From contig CM055618.1 in assembly GCA_029379385.1 (NCBI GenBank), positions 17,275,071-17,339,070 of the forward strand: 64,000 bases of DNA, read 5' to 3'. The notes under the pieces were generated by a model. That model was given only the letters and a program-made list of their open reading frames with translations. It searched no databases and was not told where the DNA came from. How positions within the stretch are numbered: position 1 is the first letter of the stretch; each line of letters begins with the position of its first letter. Made by a program: the position numbers and the translations under genes. The stretch comes from Quillaja saponaria. Its lineage: Eukaryota > Streptophyta > Magnoliopsida > Fabales > Quillajaceae. Shown piece by piece: positions 26,703 to 38,667 of the stretch.

Positions 26703-29448
26703 ATGCCATCTGGCGTTCTCTCAAAGTTCAATACTACAATCTTCAATAATTTTCAAAAAGCAATAACCCAGCAACAAGGAAGGCCGCTGAGTTCGATAAA
26801 TCTGCTACTTGGACAGAGAAGATCTGTGCTTAGAACTTCAGTTCTGTCAGTTTCATATTGGAGTTCTCTTTTATTTGCCACCACTCAATTTTCATCGAGC
26901 CACGCATTTAAGAGAAGATCAATGGCTGCTTCAACTTCCAAAGCTGTATTAGGGGATGTTCATGTTGATGACTTCATCACAAGTTGTGGTAATGCAACTG
27001 ACCTGACAAAGCCGACTGGTGTTTACTTCAAAGCTAGAAGTTGTGACAATTTCCAGAAAGCTAGCATGAGTTCGAGGAAGCAAGAACCATTGAGTGGTCG
27101 GTTGATTTGTAGTGGGTATTCTAATATTAATGCAATACGGAGGAACCATGGCTCCAGTTTGCTTCTGGGAACATGGTTGAGCCATTTCTGTAACTCATCC
27201 TTGTCTTGCTTCTCTGTTGGGGCTGCACATGATGTTTCATTTGATGGCAGTTCTCAAGACGAACAGCTCTCAAATTCTTCCATTTTGTCTGACAAGTATG
27301 TGCTTCCATCTTTCCCTTGCTTTGATTATTTCCATATTTACATCTTTCGAAGATATTTTACAATTATTGTAGACTTTTCATTGCTTCTTTTAAATTAATC
27401 TAATTTGATATCCAATCCACTGAAGCAGATCCTTTATCTGCTTTTTGTTTATTATTAAAAATTATCCTTATAGTGGCGACAGAAATTTTGTAGAATGAAT
27501 ATTGCTATTTTCACTTGATTATACTTTCCATAATCTTGCTCTCCTATCTGTTTGCTTATTTTCTTTCCACGTGCTTTTTCAGCATTACTAATAGGTAGAG
27601 ACAGAGGTTGTTTGTAATATTGTAATGAGCTACTTTCACAAAGTATCTTTCTCAGAGCTTGAATTTATGCTTTGTTTGGTTTACTTGCAGAGCTTTCATA
27701 GGTGGCAAAACCTTGAAGCTATTTTCAGGATCCTGTTACCTTCCACATCCTGATAAGGAGGAGACTGGCGGAGAGGATGCTCATTTTATTTGCACAGATC
27801 AACAAGTTTTTGGTGTCGCAGATGGAGTGGGTGGCTGGGCAGAAGTTGGTGTTGATGCAGGTAAGTTTGCTCGTGAACTTATGTCCAATTCAGTAAGAGC
27901 TATCCAAGAGGAGGCAAAAGGTTTCATTGATCCAGCAAGGGTGTTAGAAAAGGCTCACTCAAGCACAAAAGCAAAGGGTTCCTCAACAGCTTGTATCATT
28001 GCTCTCACTGATAAGGTTCGAATTATTTCCATTTCTCACAAGTCATATATGAATATGCCTAATCTCTTGTCTACAATAAATTAATGCTTCGCTAGTTGAG
28101 ATACAGCTCAGGTTATTTGTGTTGTTTTTGCCCTTTGCCTGACTACCTTATATTATCTACTACCACTGAACATCTGGTGACTGTCCAGTTTCATTCTCCA
28201 TCAATATGTAAGTTCTTTTCTCAATTTGATAGCTGTTTCTCGTGGTTGTGCGTGAAATTGTTATCCTCCTTTTACAAGTGTTGATTTCACAATTGTGCTT
28301 GGGATGTTGCATCATCTGACAGTTCTCTGTTCAAATGCATAGTGACTGCTATAGTTGCTCTCCTTTCTCAGTGGCAGGACTTTATGACATTAAGATTACA
28401 TTCAACAAGTCCTGTGTATCTAGTAATTAATGTTAATATGACAAACCAGATCTTGGATGGTGTATATTAACTTAGTAAGTATATGCATGGTTGCGGAGAT
28501 ATTTGAGGGAATGTGTCCATCCATCCATATGCCGTAGCCCCCAAAGTAAGCCCAGGCTTACGGTGATGTCTTGTGGATAGTTGTCTGTGCATCTTAAACT
28601 CAAATGCGTCTTTGTTGAATCCTATAAAATTACCTCATTGTGCTTTAATATACCGGGGTAGTTTGCTATCTTGAGTTTGGAAGAATTAACTTAAAACCAG
28701 AGAATCTTACATGCTTTAATCTGTTTTGTTTTGCATCTTGTGGCAGGGACTACATGCTATTAATCTTGGTGACAGTGGATTCATAGTGGTTAGAGATGGA
28801 TCTACAGTGTTTCAATCCCCTGTTCAACAGCATGGCTTCAATTTTACTTACCAACTGGAGAGCGGCAACGGAGGTGATCTGCCCAGCTCCGGTGAGGTAG
28901 GTTCATGCCCTAACACCTCTAACCAACATGCTGTGTTCTTTTGGCACTATTATCAGTTTTGCTTTTCTTGTTTGTATGATTCCTTGCATATGAAAATACA
29001 GAAAGTTTTTGTGTAATGTTCTCTACTATTAGTATTCTAGTATTTATTATTAATGGCGGGGTTGTATATTATAGATTGATCAGCATCATGACCTTGAGCA
29101 AACTTAAAAGCCATTGACATGAACTTCATTCCTTTTAAAAATTGTCCCCAGGTATTTACGATTCCGGTTACTCCAGGAGATGTCATCATTGCTGGAACAG
29201 ATGGATTATTTGACAACTTGTACTATAATGAAGTTACTGCAATTGTCGTCCATGCTGTTAGAGCTGAGTTAGAACCCCAAGTAACTGCTCAGAAGATAGC
29301 AGCTTTAGCACGTCAACGAGCACGGGACAAGAATAAGCAGACACCTTTTTCAACAGCTGCTCAAGAGGCTGGGTTCCGTTATTATGGTGGCAAACTTGAC
29401 GACATAACAGTCGTGGTTTCATACATAACTAGTTCAGCCAGTGCGTGA
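26703..29448 (+). CDS. PPM/PP2C-family protein phosphatase (PP2C55/PP2C80-like)
   Basis: This is a metal-dependent Ser/Thr phosphatase. Exons 26703-27295, 27691-28015, 28747-28896 and 29152-29448 join in phase to give 454 residues. About the first 200 residues are Ser/Arg/Asn-rich and poor in acidic residues at the very N-terminus, which suits an organelle transit peptide but is not proof. The compact PP2C domain follows, with [26 protein letters not shown] (metal-binding Asp-Gly), [50 protein letters not shown] and [13 protein letters not shown]. These motifs are those of the plant PP2C55/PP2C80 group rather than the ABA-signalling PP2Cs. The Arabidopsis gene next to IDD1 (At5g66720) is of this type, which supports orthology. 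Confidence 0.92.
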
Positions 29449-32299
29449 GTCTCTCTTTACCATCTGCCTTGCCTCCTTTTCTTGTATATCCATGTATAAT
29501 TGGTCTCCAGCAGCTGTGAAGCTGATTGTAATTTACATTTTTTGACCTGAATATTGAACTCACTATGCGTGCAGTCCCATCTGTTTCTAGTTTGTTGTCT
29601 TATAATCTGAAGTGTGTTAAGAGGTTAAATGGGTCTTTCACTAACCAAATTTTCCTTCTCTCTTATTTAATCAAATGTAAGTCACGTGGCTCTATTCCGT
29701 TAGACTTAACTCACAATTTAGATGAAAGGGGGACATTTGCAAAATAAAATATTGTTCAAAATAGGATGATAAACTGCTCAATACAATAGAAAAGGAGGAT
29801 TACACTGAGCCTAATATTTATTTAAGATTTGGGGGTGTTATATAGTTCACATTTGCCCACGAGGAGATACATTTGAGGGTTGCGTGGCCCATTAACTTTT
29901 GAGCCCATATTTTGATGATTTTCTTCTTCTTTTTCTATGATTGTAAGATTTAGATCTATCTCAATGTGACAAATCAATTCCAACAATTTGTGACCCTGAC
30001 GCCAAAAATTCCCTTACCAAGTGGTCCATCCGAGTTGGTCATATCATCCATTCAAGTGGCAAGGAAAAAAAAAAACCATAACCTCTTTATGCATTTCACC
30101 TTATGCACCACATACGTAACATACCATCTTAAGAGGGCCACGTAGAAGATGTAGAGGGAATCACATGTAAAAAGGAAATAATTGTGGTGGTAAAGAAAAC
30201 TAATTGAATCAAAGGGCATTTTTTCTTAAAGCAAGATGGATCAATATCCCAAGCCAAATATAGATAAAATAATCATCACCATATTTTAAGTAAAAGGACC
30301 TATATGGGTTAAAAATTATGATTTGTGCAATAATTTTTTTAATAGGTTTACTAAGAGCATTTAATTGGTAGAAGAATTTTCTATTAATTACATAATGCGA
30401 GATAAATTCTCATAAAATCTCATATTTAGTAACACAAAATTTGATTTAAAATATATGTTAAGAAATTTTATCAAATGAACCAACTATCACAATCAATGTC
30501 TTAAAAATATTAATTACTTAACTATATATAGAATATAAGTTTAGTTTTAAAATTTATTAATTATATAGCACCAATTAAATTTATCCAATATTATATAAAA
30601 AAGTTCATGTATATCATCTTAGTAAACATCAAAAAAAATTGCAGGATTAAAAAATTAAAAAATTAAAAAATTCTTAGTGCATTAATTATAGATAGAAAGA
30701 TGGAAGATCCGTCACTATTAGTCCATTATGCATGGCCCAAAGAAATCTACACACAACTCCACTTACTGCTCCAACGTACACATCCATGATCCAACCCTTT
30801 CAACTTTTTCTTTTAGAAGAGTGGGTGATCGATCTTTATATGACCAATGATATTAATAGAATCTTATGAATGAAAACTCATCTTTTGTGTCCCATAAGCT
30901 ATCTTCTTTCAACGTGTGCCTCCCATGTATGTATATTAAATTAGAACCTTAGTCGTTAAGCATATGCATGTATAATTATACATATAAATATCTATAACAT
31001 ATACAATATATATCTATATATATATATATATATCTTGTAGTTGCAGTAGTTAAATTATGTTAAACATGCGTGTTTCATATTAATTATTATACTATTTAAA
31101 AGCAGGAAATTCCATAGTTATAGATATATATCAAGCACATATCATTAGCTACTTAATTATGGAGTAATGATTGAATTATTGCTATATAATCGAGTGTTTC
31201 TTTTCAAGTGATTAAAATTAAAAATATAAACTTGATTATTACGTGTGACTCAATGCGTCATATAATATGAATAACTAATTTTTTTATTTGCAAAGAGGAC
31301 TTAAAATTATTTTAATATTTCTTGTATTGTTTTTTAGAAGTGGAGAAACTTTCGCACGAAAATAATTGAAGCTCGCAGAAAGAGTAATTATGGCGGTTTC
31401 TCTCTTTCTTTCGAGTCAGGGAGGGAACATATTCCATTTTTAAATCTCGTGGCGACAATCCTACGTGGGCGTGGTTTTAACGCGCTGACTTATCATAGTT
31501 CGAATCTTTGATGTATCGATGCATATCCGACAAAAGTCCGTCCCGGGGGGGGGGGGGGGGGGTGTCCAACAATGCGTCAGCCTAAGCCCAATCAGGTTAT
31601 TCTTCAATGTCAAATAGTAGGACCCACTTAAGGGATTTTTGTGTGGGGTCTCACTTCTCTAATCGTCAACAAGAATTCTACCTCTAATCTAAAGCAGTAA
31701 TAATAACATTCTAAACTATAAGCTTTCTGGAACTTCCTTTTCTGTAGTGTGAAAACGTATTATGGGTCATTTAATTAAGACCTATATTAACCTTATGTGG
31801 CTTTTGAAAGTAGTTAATGATGGAACTTTCCCTAAGCTTTTATCAAAGTTGGGTGGTGGTGTTTTTCCGTTTGTCTTTGGGTCCATTTGGAACTTTTGTG
31901 GGTCCAATTTGGCGGAACCACATATATATGGAGCTTTAACGCCCCTATTTGACTCGTTTGTCGTTTCAAGTTGAAAAACAATTAAACAAGAAAAATAAAA
32001 TTATTATCTACACATGGGCTTATTAATATAGGTATTGATACGAGGTCTTAAAAAAAATGTTAAAGTGTACTATAAGAGACTTAAAAGATAAAAAAATAAA
32101 ATATTTTTTTATATTTTTAGTTTACATATAAATGTAGGGTAGTGCATATAACACTACTCTTGATATATAGTATAAATTTTATGTGGAAGTTGTTTACTGG
32201 ATAAATATATATCTAAAGTCTTTTTTGCTTGGTGTACATAATTTATCTCTTCATTTTTTATTTATTTTTATAATTGGCTTGATTTATATTTTGTTCTTA
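29449..32299. other. Intergenic region, no gene seen; contains an 18-G tract
   Basis: This is mostly AT-rich spacer with TA repeats (31013-31033) and poly-A/T. A GC-richer island at about 31330-31640 holds a tRNA-like B-box string (AGTTCGAATCTT) and an uninterrupted run of 18 G (31545-31562). The plus-strand open frame near 31762-31974 has no recognisable domain. Confidence 0.55.
31545..31562 (+). repeat. Poly-G tract (18 G)
   Basis: Eighteen consecutive G follow GTCCGTCCC. Such a run is rare in an AT-rich plant genome, can form G-quadruplexes, and is prone to length error in sequencing. Confidence 0.95.
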
Positions 32300-33130
32300 A
32301 TTAATTGGATTAAGGTTAAAGTTAGGATTAAGGTATCATAAATTTGGATAATGTATTTTAATTAGGGTTAAGGTACTATGACTAGAGTTAGGATTAGTGC
32401 ACCTTAATTAATATGCTATAATTAGTGTTAGTGTTAATATTCCATAACTAGGGTTAGAGTATATAAATATAACTATAATTAGGGTATTCTAATTAGGGTT
32501 AGGGTACTATAATTAGTGCTAATGTTAAGAAAATGTAACTAGGGTTAGGGTACCATAATTACGATTATGGTATTGCAATTACAGTTAAGGTATCGTAAAT
32601 AAGATTAAGGCTAGTGTACCAGATTTGGTTACTGTAATTAGGGTTAGGGTATCAAAATTAGAGTTATGGTACTCGAGTATCCTAATTAGGGTTAGGATAC
32701 TGTAACATGAGTTTAGGTTTGAGTTAGGTTTAGTGAACTATAACATGGGTTAGGCTTAGGGTTAGGATACTATAACATGGGTTAAGGTAATGTAATTAGA
32801 GTATTGTAATTAGAGTACCATAATTAATGTTGGGGTTAGGATACCGTAACTAGGATTAAAGTACTGTAGCTATGATTAAAGTAAAGTAACAAGGGTTAGG
32901 ATCATGGTATCATAACTAGGGTACAGTAATTAGGGTTAGAGTTATGGTACCGTAAGTAAGATTAGGGTTAAGATTATGTAATTAGGGTTAGTGTATCATA
33001 ATTATGATTAAGGTATCGTAAGGTTTCTATAATTAGGGTTATAACATCATAATTAGTGTTATGATACCGTAATTAAGATTAGGGTACTGTAATTAGGAGT
33101 GGAGTGTGGGTACCATAATTTGGGTTAGTT
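32300..33130 (+). repeat. Degenerate 20-bp minisatellite rich in TTAGGG
   Basis: The best units read ATTAGGGTTAGGGTACCATA or close variants with period 20, for example around 32497-32570 and 32630-32710. The array runs about 830 bp, so roughly 40 units, many with substitutions and small indels (GGTACTGTA, GGTATCATA, GGATACTGTA endings). Each intact unit carries two overlapping telomere-type TTAGGG hexamers rather than the usual plant TTTAGGG heptamer. It ends near TTTGGGTTAGTTTTTTTT. Flanks are plain AT-rich spacer. Confidence 0.85.
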
Positions 33131-33931
33131 TTTTTTATTTTGATATTAATAAATCTATAATTTATCAATAACTATATATCAATAGTATTTAAGACTAAAT
33201 TTGTCAATTTTTTATTTAATAAGTCACAAATAATTATAATATATAAATTTATAAATTAAAAAAAATTAGGACTATAATTTTATTGAATATAATATTGTTG
33301 TATTTATCTTTTTCTCTCTTTAGAATATTTGAAAAATATATTTATATTATGAATTAAACTTTTTACTGAATTGATCTATTTTATTAACACATCAATTAAT
33401 AATAATATATATACATATATTATAAATACAATTTACGCTACTACGAAACTAGTTATTAAATAATTATTGAATTTTTTTGTTTGTTTGAATTTTTTAGTAA
33501 AATTAGCAACATAAAAAATAATTAATGTAAAATTTGGCTCCAGGGAGTTCAGATTATAAGGAGAATAGCGGCGAATCAACAAAAGCATGGCAATTGGCAA
33601 GCAAACGCCTTCAATTACAAGCTTCAAAGAGACAAAAGGGTCATCTGAATCGTGTCGTGCATGCAATGGTCCTTCATGTATACATGACCACATACATGTA
33701 TCATATATCAAATATCATATATGCCATACATCCATAGCCAATTCAATTTTATAATGAATATAAGTAAATTGCATGCACATAAGCAAAGATAAAAAGCCCA
33801 ACAATCATAACCACCAAAAGCCCCCTTCTTCTCCAATCCACTTTCATTAACGAAGCCAATTAAGAACAGAGACACAGCTTTTTCTGTAAGCTTTCCGCTT
33901 CAAAACTTTCCTGGTTTAGTTTCGCTTAGCG
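33131..33931. other. SCL15 upstream region
   Basis: AT-rich spacer gives way from about 33.78 kb to a CCAAT-containing, pyrimidine-rich leader (CTTCTTCTCCAATCCACTTT) just before the SCL15 start. No clear TATA box was fixed. Confidence 0.4.
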
Positions 33932-35551
33932 ATGAGAGTTCCTGTTTCATCCTCACAAACCACCAATCACTCCCCGAACCCAAAAACCAATCTCTGTAAC
34001 AGCAACACAGGCCGGATCACCAGCCTCCGTAGTCCTTCTACTAATCCAAATTTGTGTTACGAACCCACCTCTGTTTTGGACCTTCGTCGCAGCCCGAGCC
34101 CCGTTCCTGAAAAACAAACTGAAACACTGTCAAAGCCAGAGGACCTACTCGAGCTGGACGAGCATGAATTGCATGATTGGGATTCGATTATGAGGGATTT
34201 TGATTTGCATGAAGATTCAACCACCCCTGTTTCTAAAAGTATTTTTCCACAATCCAATCCCTGCGATGTTCCGGTTCAGCACTTTCCGGAATACCCACTT
34301 GCTCCTGAACCGCCGCCATTTGATCACACTGATTTGAATCTCTCTGATGTTTATTTGAATCAAAATCTGGCTGGCAATTTCATTCCTTTTGATCATTTGG
34401 GTTATGAATTTCACCACAACAGCAATTGGGACAACAACGGATTTGATTTCATTGAAGAGGTTATCCGAACAGCTGATTGCTTTGACACAAACGAATTACA
34501 ACTCGCCCAAGGGATATTGGAGCGGCTCAATCAACGGCTACGATCTCCGATTGGAAAACCCCTTCAGAGAGCTGCGTTTTACTTCAAAGAAGCTCTTCAC
34601 TCCCTTCTCCCCGGTTCGAACCGGACCCCAAGGCTCTCTTCCTGGTCGGAGATTGTCCAAACCATCAGAACCTACAAGGCCTTCTCCGGCATATCCCCTA
34701 TACCTATGTTTTCACACTTCACTACCAATCAAGCTCTCCTTGAAGCCCTTCACGGGTCGTCATTTATTCACGTCGTCGACTTTGATATCGGACTCGGTGG
34801 CCAATATGCATCTCTCATGAAAGAGATAGCAGAGAAGGCTGAGTCTTGTAAAATCAACTCGCCGGTCTTTCGTATCACCGCCGTTGTGCCCGAAGAATTT
34901 GCGGTGGAAAGCAAATTGGTCCGAGAAAATCTCTCCCAGTTCGCTCTAGAACTCAGAATCAGGTTGCAAGTTGAGTTCGTGCTTTTGCGAGCGTTTGAAG
35001 CGATGTCGTTCAAGGCAATCAAGTTCATCGAGGGAGAGAAGTCCGCCGTTCTGCTATCTCCAACAATTTTCCGTCGTCTCGGCTCAACCAACAATATCGC
35101 CGCGTTTCTCGTGGATATCCGGAGGGTTTCACCAAGCGTCGTCGTTTTTGTAGATAGTGAAGGCTGGGCAGATGCTGCTGGGGCGACTTCGTTTCGGCGA
35201 AATTTCGTTAGCGAACTTGAATTCTATTCGATGATGTTGGAATCGTTGGATGCGTCCACGGCCGGTGGTGGTGGCGATTGGACAAGGAGGATAGAGATGT
35301 TTCTGTTGCGACCCAAGATTTTGGCGGCGGTAGAAGGGGCTGGACGGCGAGTCTCGCCGTGGAAGGAGTTGTTTTACGCAGCCGGGATGAGGCCGGTACA
35401 GTTGAGCCAGTTCGCGGATTCTCAAGCAGAATGTTTGGTGTGGAAGGTAAAGGTTAGGGGTTTCCACGTGGCAAAACGGCAGGCTGAGTTGGTGCTTTGT
35501 TGGCATGATAGGGCCATGGTTGCCACATCTGCATGGAGGTGTCAGAATTAG
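33932..35551 (+). CDS. SCL15: GRAS-domain regulator, scarecrow-like 15 (SCL15/HAM4-like)
   Basis: This nuclear transcriptional co-regulator belongs to the GRAS family; Arabidopsis SCL15 acts in seed maturation and interacts with HDA19. A single uninterrupted frame gives 539 residues, intronless as in most GRAS genes. The variable N-terminus (about 1-160) includes HDWDSIMRDFDL, matching the family's DWDSIM block. The GRAS domain (about 165-539) shows ELQLAQGILERLNQRLRSP and PLQRAAFYFKEALHSLL (leucine heptad I). It continues with IHVVDFDIGLGGQYASLM (the VHIID motif, about residue 278), SFRRNFVSELEFYSMMLESL (PFYRE) and RGFHVAKRQAELVLCWHDRA ending in SAW (ATSAWR). It is slightly longer than the roughly 490-residue Arabidopsis protein because of the N-terminus. 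It converges on the GBF1 gene, whose stop is 570 bases away. Confidence 0.96.
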   Translation: MRVPVSSSQTTNHSPNPKTNLCNSNTGRITSLRSPSTNPNLCYEPTSVLDLRRSPSPVPEKQTETLSKPEDLLELDEHELHDWDSIMRDFDLHEDSTTPVSKSIFPQSNPCDVPVQHFPEYPLAPEPPPFDHTDLNLSDVYLNQNLAGNFIPFDHLGYEFHHNSNWDNNGFDFIEEVIRTADCFDTNELQLAQGILERLNQRLRSPIGKPLQRAAFYFKEALHSLLPGSNRTPRLSSWSEIVQTIRTYKAFSGISPIPMFSHFTTNQALLEALHGSSFIHVVDFDIGLGGQYASLMKEIAEKAESCKINSPVFRITAVVPEEFAVESKLVRENLSQFALELRIRLQVEFVLLRAFEAMSFKAIKFIEGEKSAVLLSPTIFRRLGSTNNIAAFLVDIRRVSPSVVVFVDSEGWADAAGATSFRRNFVSELEFYSMMLESLDASTAGGGGDWTRRIEMFLLRPKILAAVEGAGRRVSPWKELFYAAGMRPVQLSQFADSQAECLVWKVKVRGFHVAKRQAELVLCWHDRAMVATSAWRCQN

Positions 35552-36121
35552 AAATAGATTACAGCTGGGTTGGTGCTATTACCTTGAAATATTTTAGTGG
35601 CTTAATGGCTTTAAGCTTTGTATTATGGAATCTTAAATAGGGCAATTGGGGATCTGGGAAGTACAGAAACTGTATTTATACCAACCATTTTGTTCTGTGT
35701 ATTTTCTGTTGGCGTCTTTGTTGGAGTGAAATTTAGAAAATATTTGCCTCTTCCTGACTTAATATTCATTTGCTTCACATATTACGTAGGTTTCCAATCA
35801 CATATGTTTGGCTTTGGCTAACCAAATAATGATATTCAATTTTGAATTACAATTTTATGTCTAGAAAGCTTGATAAGACTAATAACGTTTTAAAGCGATC
35901 TAAAATAAATTCAAGAGCTCGAAATCACATAAATTTATCATGCCTGAGATGCAAAGAACAGTTAATAATACTAATTACTAATAAAAAATAATCATTCTAT
36001 GCACAATTAAGAGCCAGGCCAACTCTGATTGCAAAGTTATCCCTTCGAAGGGCTTATCAATTTTAATTTTTAACTGTTGTCATCAATCAGTAAGAGTATT
36101 GGGAACTAATATCAGGTAGCT
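35552..36121. other. Convergent 3' spacer between SCL15 and GBF1
   Basis: About 570 bases hold the 3'-untranslated ends of two genes transcribed toward each other. No coding signal was found; the open frame at 35618-35821 is hydrophobic and has no family signature. Confidence 0.5.
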
Positions 36122-38667
36122 CTATTCAAGGTTAGCGACTGCATCTGCCCCGCACAGCCTCTCCAACTCTTCCTGTAACAGCAGTAAATCATTACTTGAT
36201 AAAAATGTGCAAACAACAAAAGAAAAAAGAACAAATGGTATGCAGAGACAGCATGGTTGGTAAGGGAAAACCTTGGTGGAGTTATTTTCTGATGTAAGAT
36301 TCTGGCATTCTTCAGAAAGCCTCTGCAGCTCTTCTCTCAGAGTTTGATTCTCGTTACCTAGTGTATCCACTCTCTGTTGTAACTCTTCACATTCAGCCTG
36401 GTCGGAAAAATATGTAAAAGTGGTATTAAAATTAGTAGAATGTCAAACAGGTTTGCTGACATTGAATAAGTAATTCCTCTAAGCCAAATTCCATGTAACA
36501 GAAAGATGCTTGAGCATAGAGCCCATATTAACTTTTAAAGCGGCAAGGAAACTTATTAGCAGTTTATTCCAACAGGGTGATCAAGCAGAATAATGTACCT
36601 GCTTGCGTAACCTTGACCTCCTAGCTGACTCTCTATTAGACTGCTTCCTTTTCTGTTTTCTCAGTTCACGTTCATCCTGCCAAAATCAAGAGCTCTGCTA
36701 AGAGACAAATGCATCCAAAATAAATGGGAAGTATAGCAGATACAACTGAAGTGGGGAAGATAATGTCAGAAGCAAGCAAAGCAAAGTGATATCTAACAAG
36801 TGTAAACAAGATACACAGCATTAAGAGAAGGGTAATTAATTCTTTCTTTGTTTCTGACTTTCCTACTCTATTTCTGAGTTGTTCTTGAGGGGATAGGGGT
36901 TAGCAAGAATATATAATGCCAGACACGAAAAAGGTAAAACATGCTTAAGAACATCACATAAGAAAAGTAACTGTCAGGCTCATACCTGTATCCACCGGTC
37001 ATTCATCATAGTTGAAGCAGCAACTCCTGTTGAGGCACCAGATGGATTCTGTCTCAATTTATCAGCCCCAGAACCAGCAGGTTTTGCATTCCACAAATCC
37101 ATTCCAATATTCAGGTTAGTTGCCGGCATAGAAACAGCAGGCTTTCCAGGCACTGAAGAATTATTCTGTGTACTGGCTGCAAAGATAGATTATGTGAGTA
37201 TAAAATTGTTACCGTCCAAGAACAGGATGATATTAGTTGAGGATGAGGCACATACCATTAGCAAGCATCTGGTTGAAGCTTCCGTTCCCACTTCCAGCAT
37301 ATTCCTACAGAAAAATAGCACATAGGGTCAACTAGTTTGATCTGAATGACACGTGCGAGCATGAAGAGTATAGGTGGCTGCTTTTTCCAACATAAGTTGT
37401 GAAGGTTCCAGAAGGTTTTTATCGGCTCAAATTGACTGATAAAGCACAAGCTCTGGCAATAAAGAGTGACATGCCTGTTTATTAGTATTCTCATCACTAG
37501 CATCTGATGAACCCTCACTACCACTTTCATCACTGTTTCATTAGCAAAGTTCCGATCAGGTAATCCATGGTAACATAGAAATCTTGATACATGTTAGAGA
37601 AAAAACAAGATGTTAAAAGGAGATCATTGATTTAACCTTTGGTTTGCCACACCTTTGTGAGATGGCATCATTTCCTGACCCTGAAGCTGCCTTTCCAGTT
37701 TCCCCAGCCTTGGCATCACTGTTTCCCAAAGTTCCCTTGGATGTTTTGGCTGAAGGCCGATCCTTTCCATTAGCCCCCTTCCCTTCCAAGTCTGCATTTG
37801 CTTGTACCGAGCTTGGTGTCTACAAAAATGGAAAAGAAGAAAAAGGATGACCTACTGAAAGTAAATTGATAATGCATTTCAAAGTGACTTTCTGTTGCTG
37901 CTTGCAGGTTCATGCTGTACAAGTAAGTGTGTTCAAAATACCACAAGAGAACCAATATGTTCATATCTTTAAGGAAGTGTATAGATATTTATATATATAT
38001 GTATATTATTCTTCTAGGGAGGGGATGACAAAGTAGCAAGTGTTAGCACTGAAGATCAACACGATGGAAAATATTGCATGAGGATTACCATGGCCATACT
38101 AGGATGAGCATAGACACCTCCCGGAGGATATAGCTGGGTATGGAACTGGGGTTCCATAAGGTGGCATTAAGGGGTGCTGGAAAAGATCAAAAGAAATAAA
38201 CATAAGAACATTTGCCAAAATGGAGTATCCGGGCCACTATTTTTTCCTAATTAAGAAGATGATATTTACCTGGCCTCCCCACATATATGGGTGAGGCGCT
38301 GGAGAAGAGGCAAAAAATGGAGTGGCTCCAGGAGTGTAATAAGCCTATATAAGAAGCTGAGATGTTAGACATTAATGTCAATATCTGTACAAAAATCGAT
38401 AAAGAAACTCTTCTTAATTGCACAATCTAGTTTCTAGCACACAAAACTAATATATGTTCACCATGAACCTGCATAGAGCTTGACCAATCAGGATATGAAG
38501 GTGTTGTAGGTATCTCCTGTGAATATAATAAAGAATCATCAGAGGGGGGGCAGAGAGATGGAGGAAGAGATGGAGGAAAGTTGGAAGGGAAGAAAAATAT
38601 AGGAGGATACCTGAGGTGAAGAAGCTTGTTTTGGAGACTTTGCTGCGCTCTCTTCCCCAGTCCCCAT
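36122..38667 (-). CDS. GBF1: G-box-binding bZIP factor (GBF1-like), reading frame broken in exon 4
   Basis: This plant bZIP binds CACGTG G-boxes in light-regulated and other promoters. It starts at the ATG at 38667 (MGTGEESAAKSPK), and eleven coding exons read back to a TAG at 36122, about 330 residues. The N-terminal MFMR domain has TPSYPDWSSSMQAYYTPGA, PHPYMWGGQHPLMPPYGTP and VYAHPSMAM. A Ser/Asp-rich middle contains GSEGSSDASDENTNKQ, followed by NDRWIQ. The basic region is KRKQSNRESARRSRLRKQ (about 36.60-36.68 kb) and a leucine zipper comes next (EELQQRVDTLGNENQTLREE). Exon 4 (38089-38176) is 88 bases between two phase-0 introns, so its frame shifts after PVPYPA and hits a stop. The intron after NTNKQ uses a GC donor (37473-37474). 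All other exons are intact. This is either an assembly indel or a real lesion. Confidence 0.9.

Noticed and set aside
31490..31515. tRNA T-arm-like string GTTCGAATC
   Set aside because: No acceptor stem, D-arm or anticodon arm can be formed around it.
34057..35506. Several 60-140 residue frames overlapping SCL15 on both strands
   Set aside because: They are shadows of the GRAS coding sequence.
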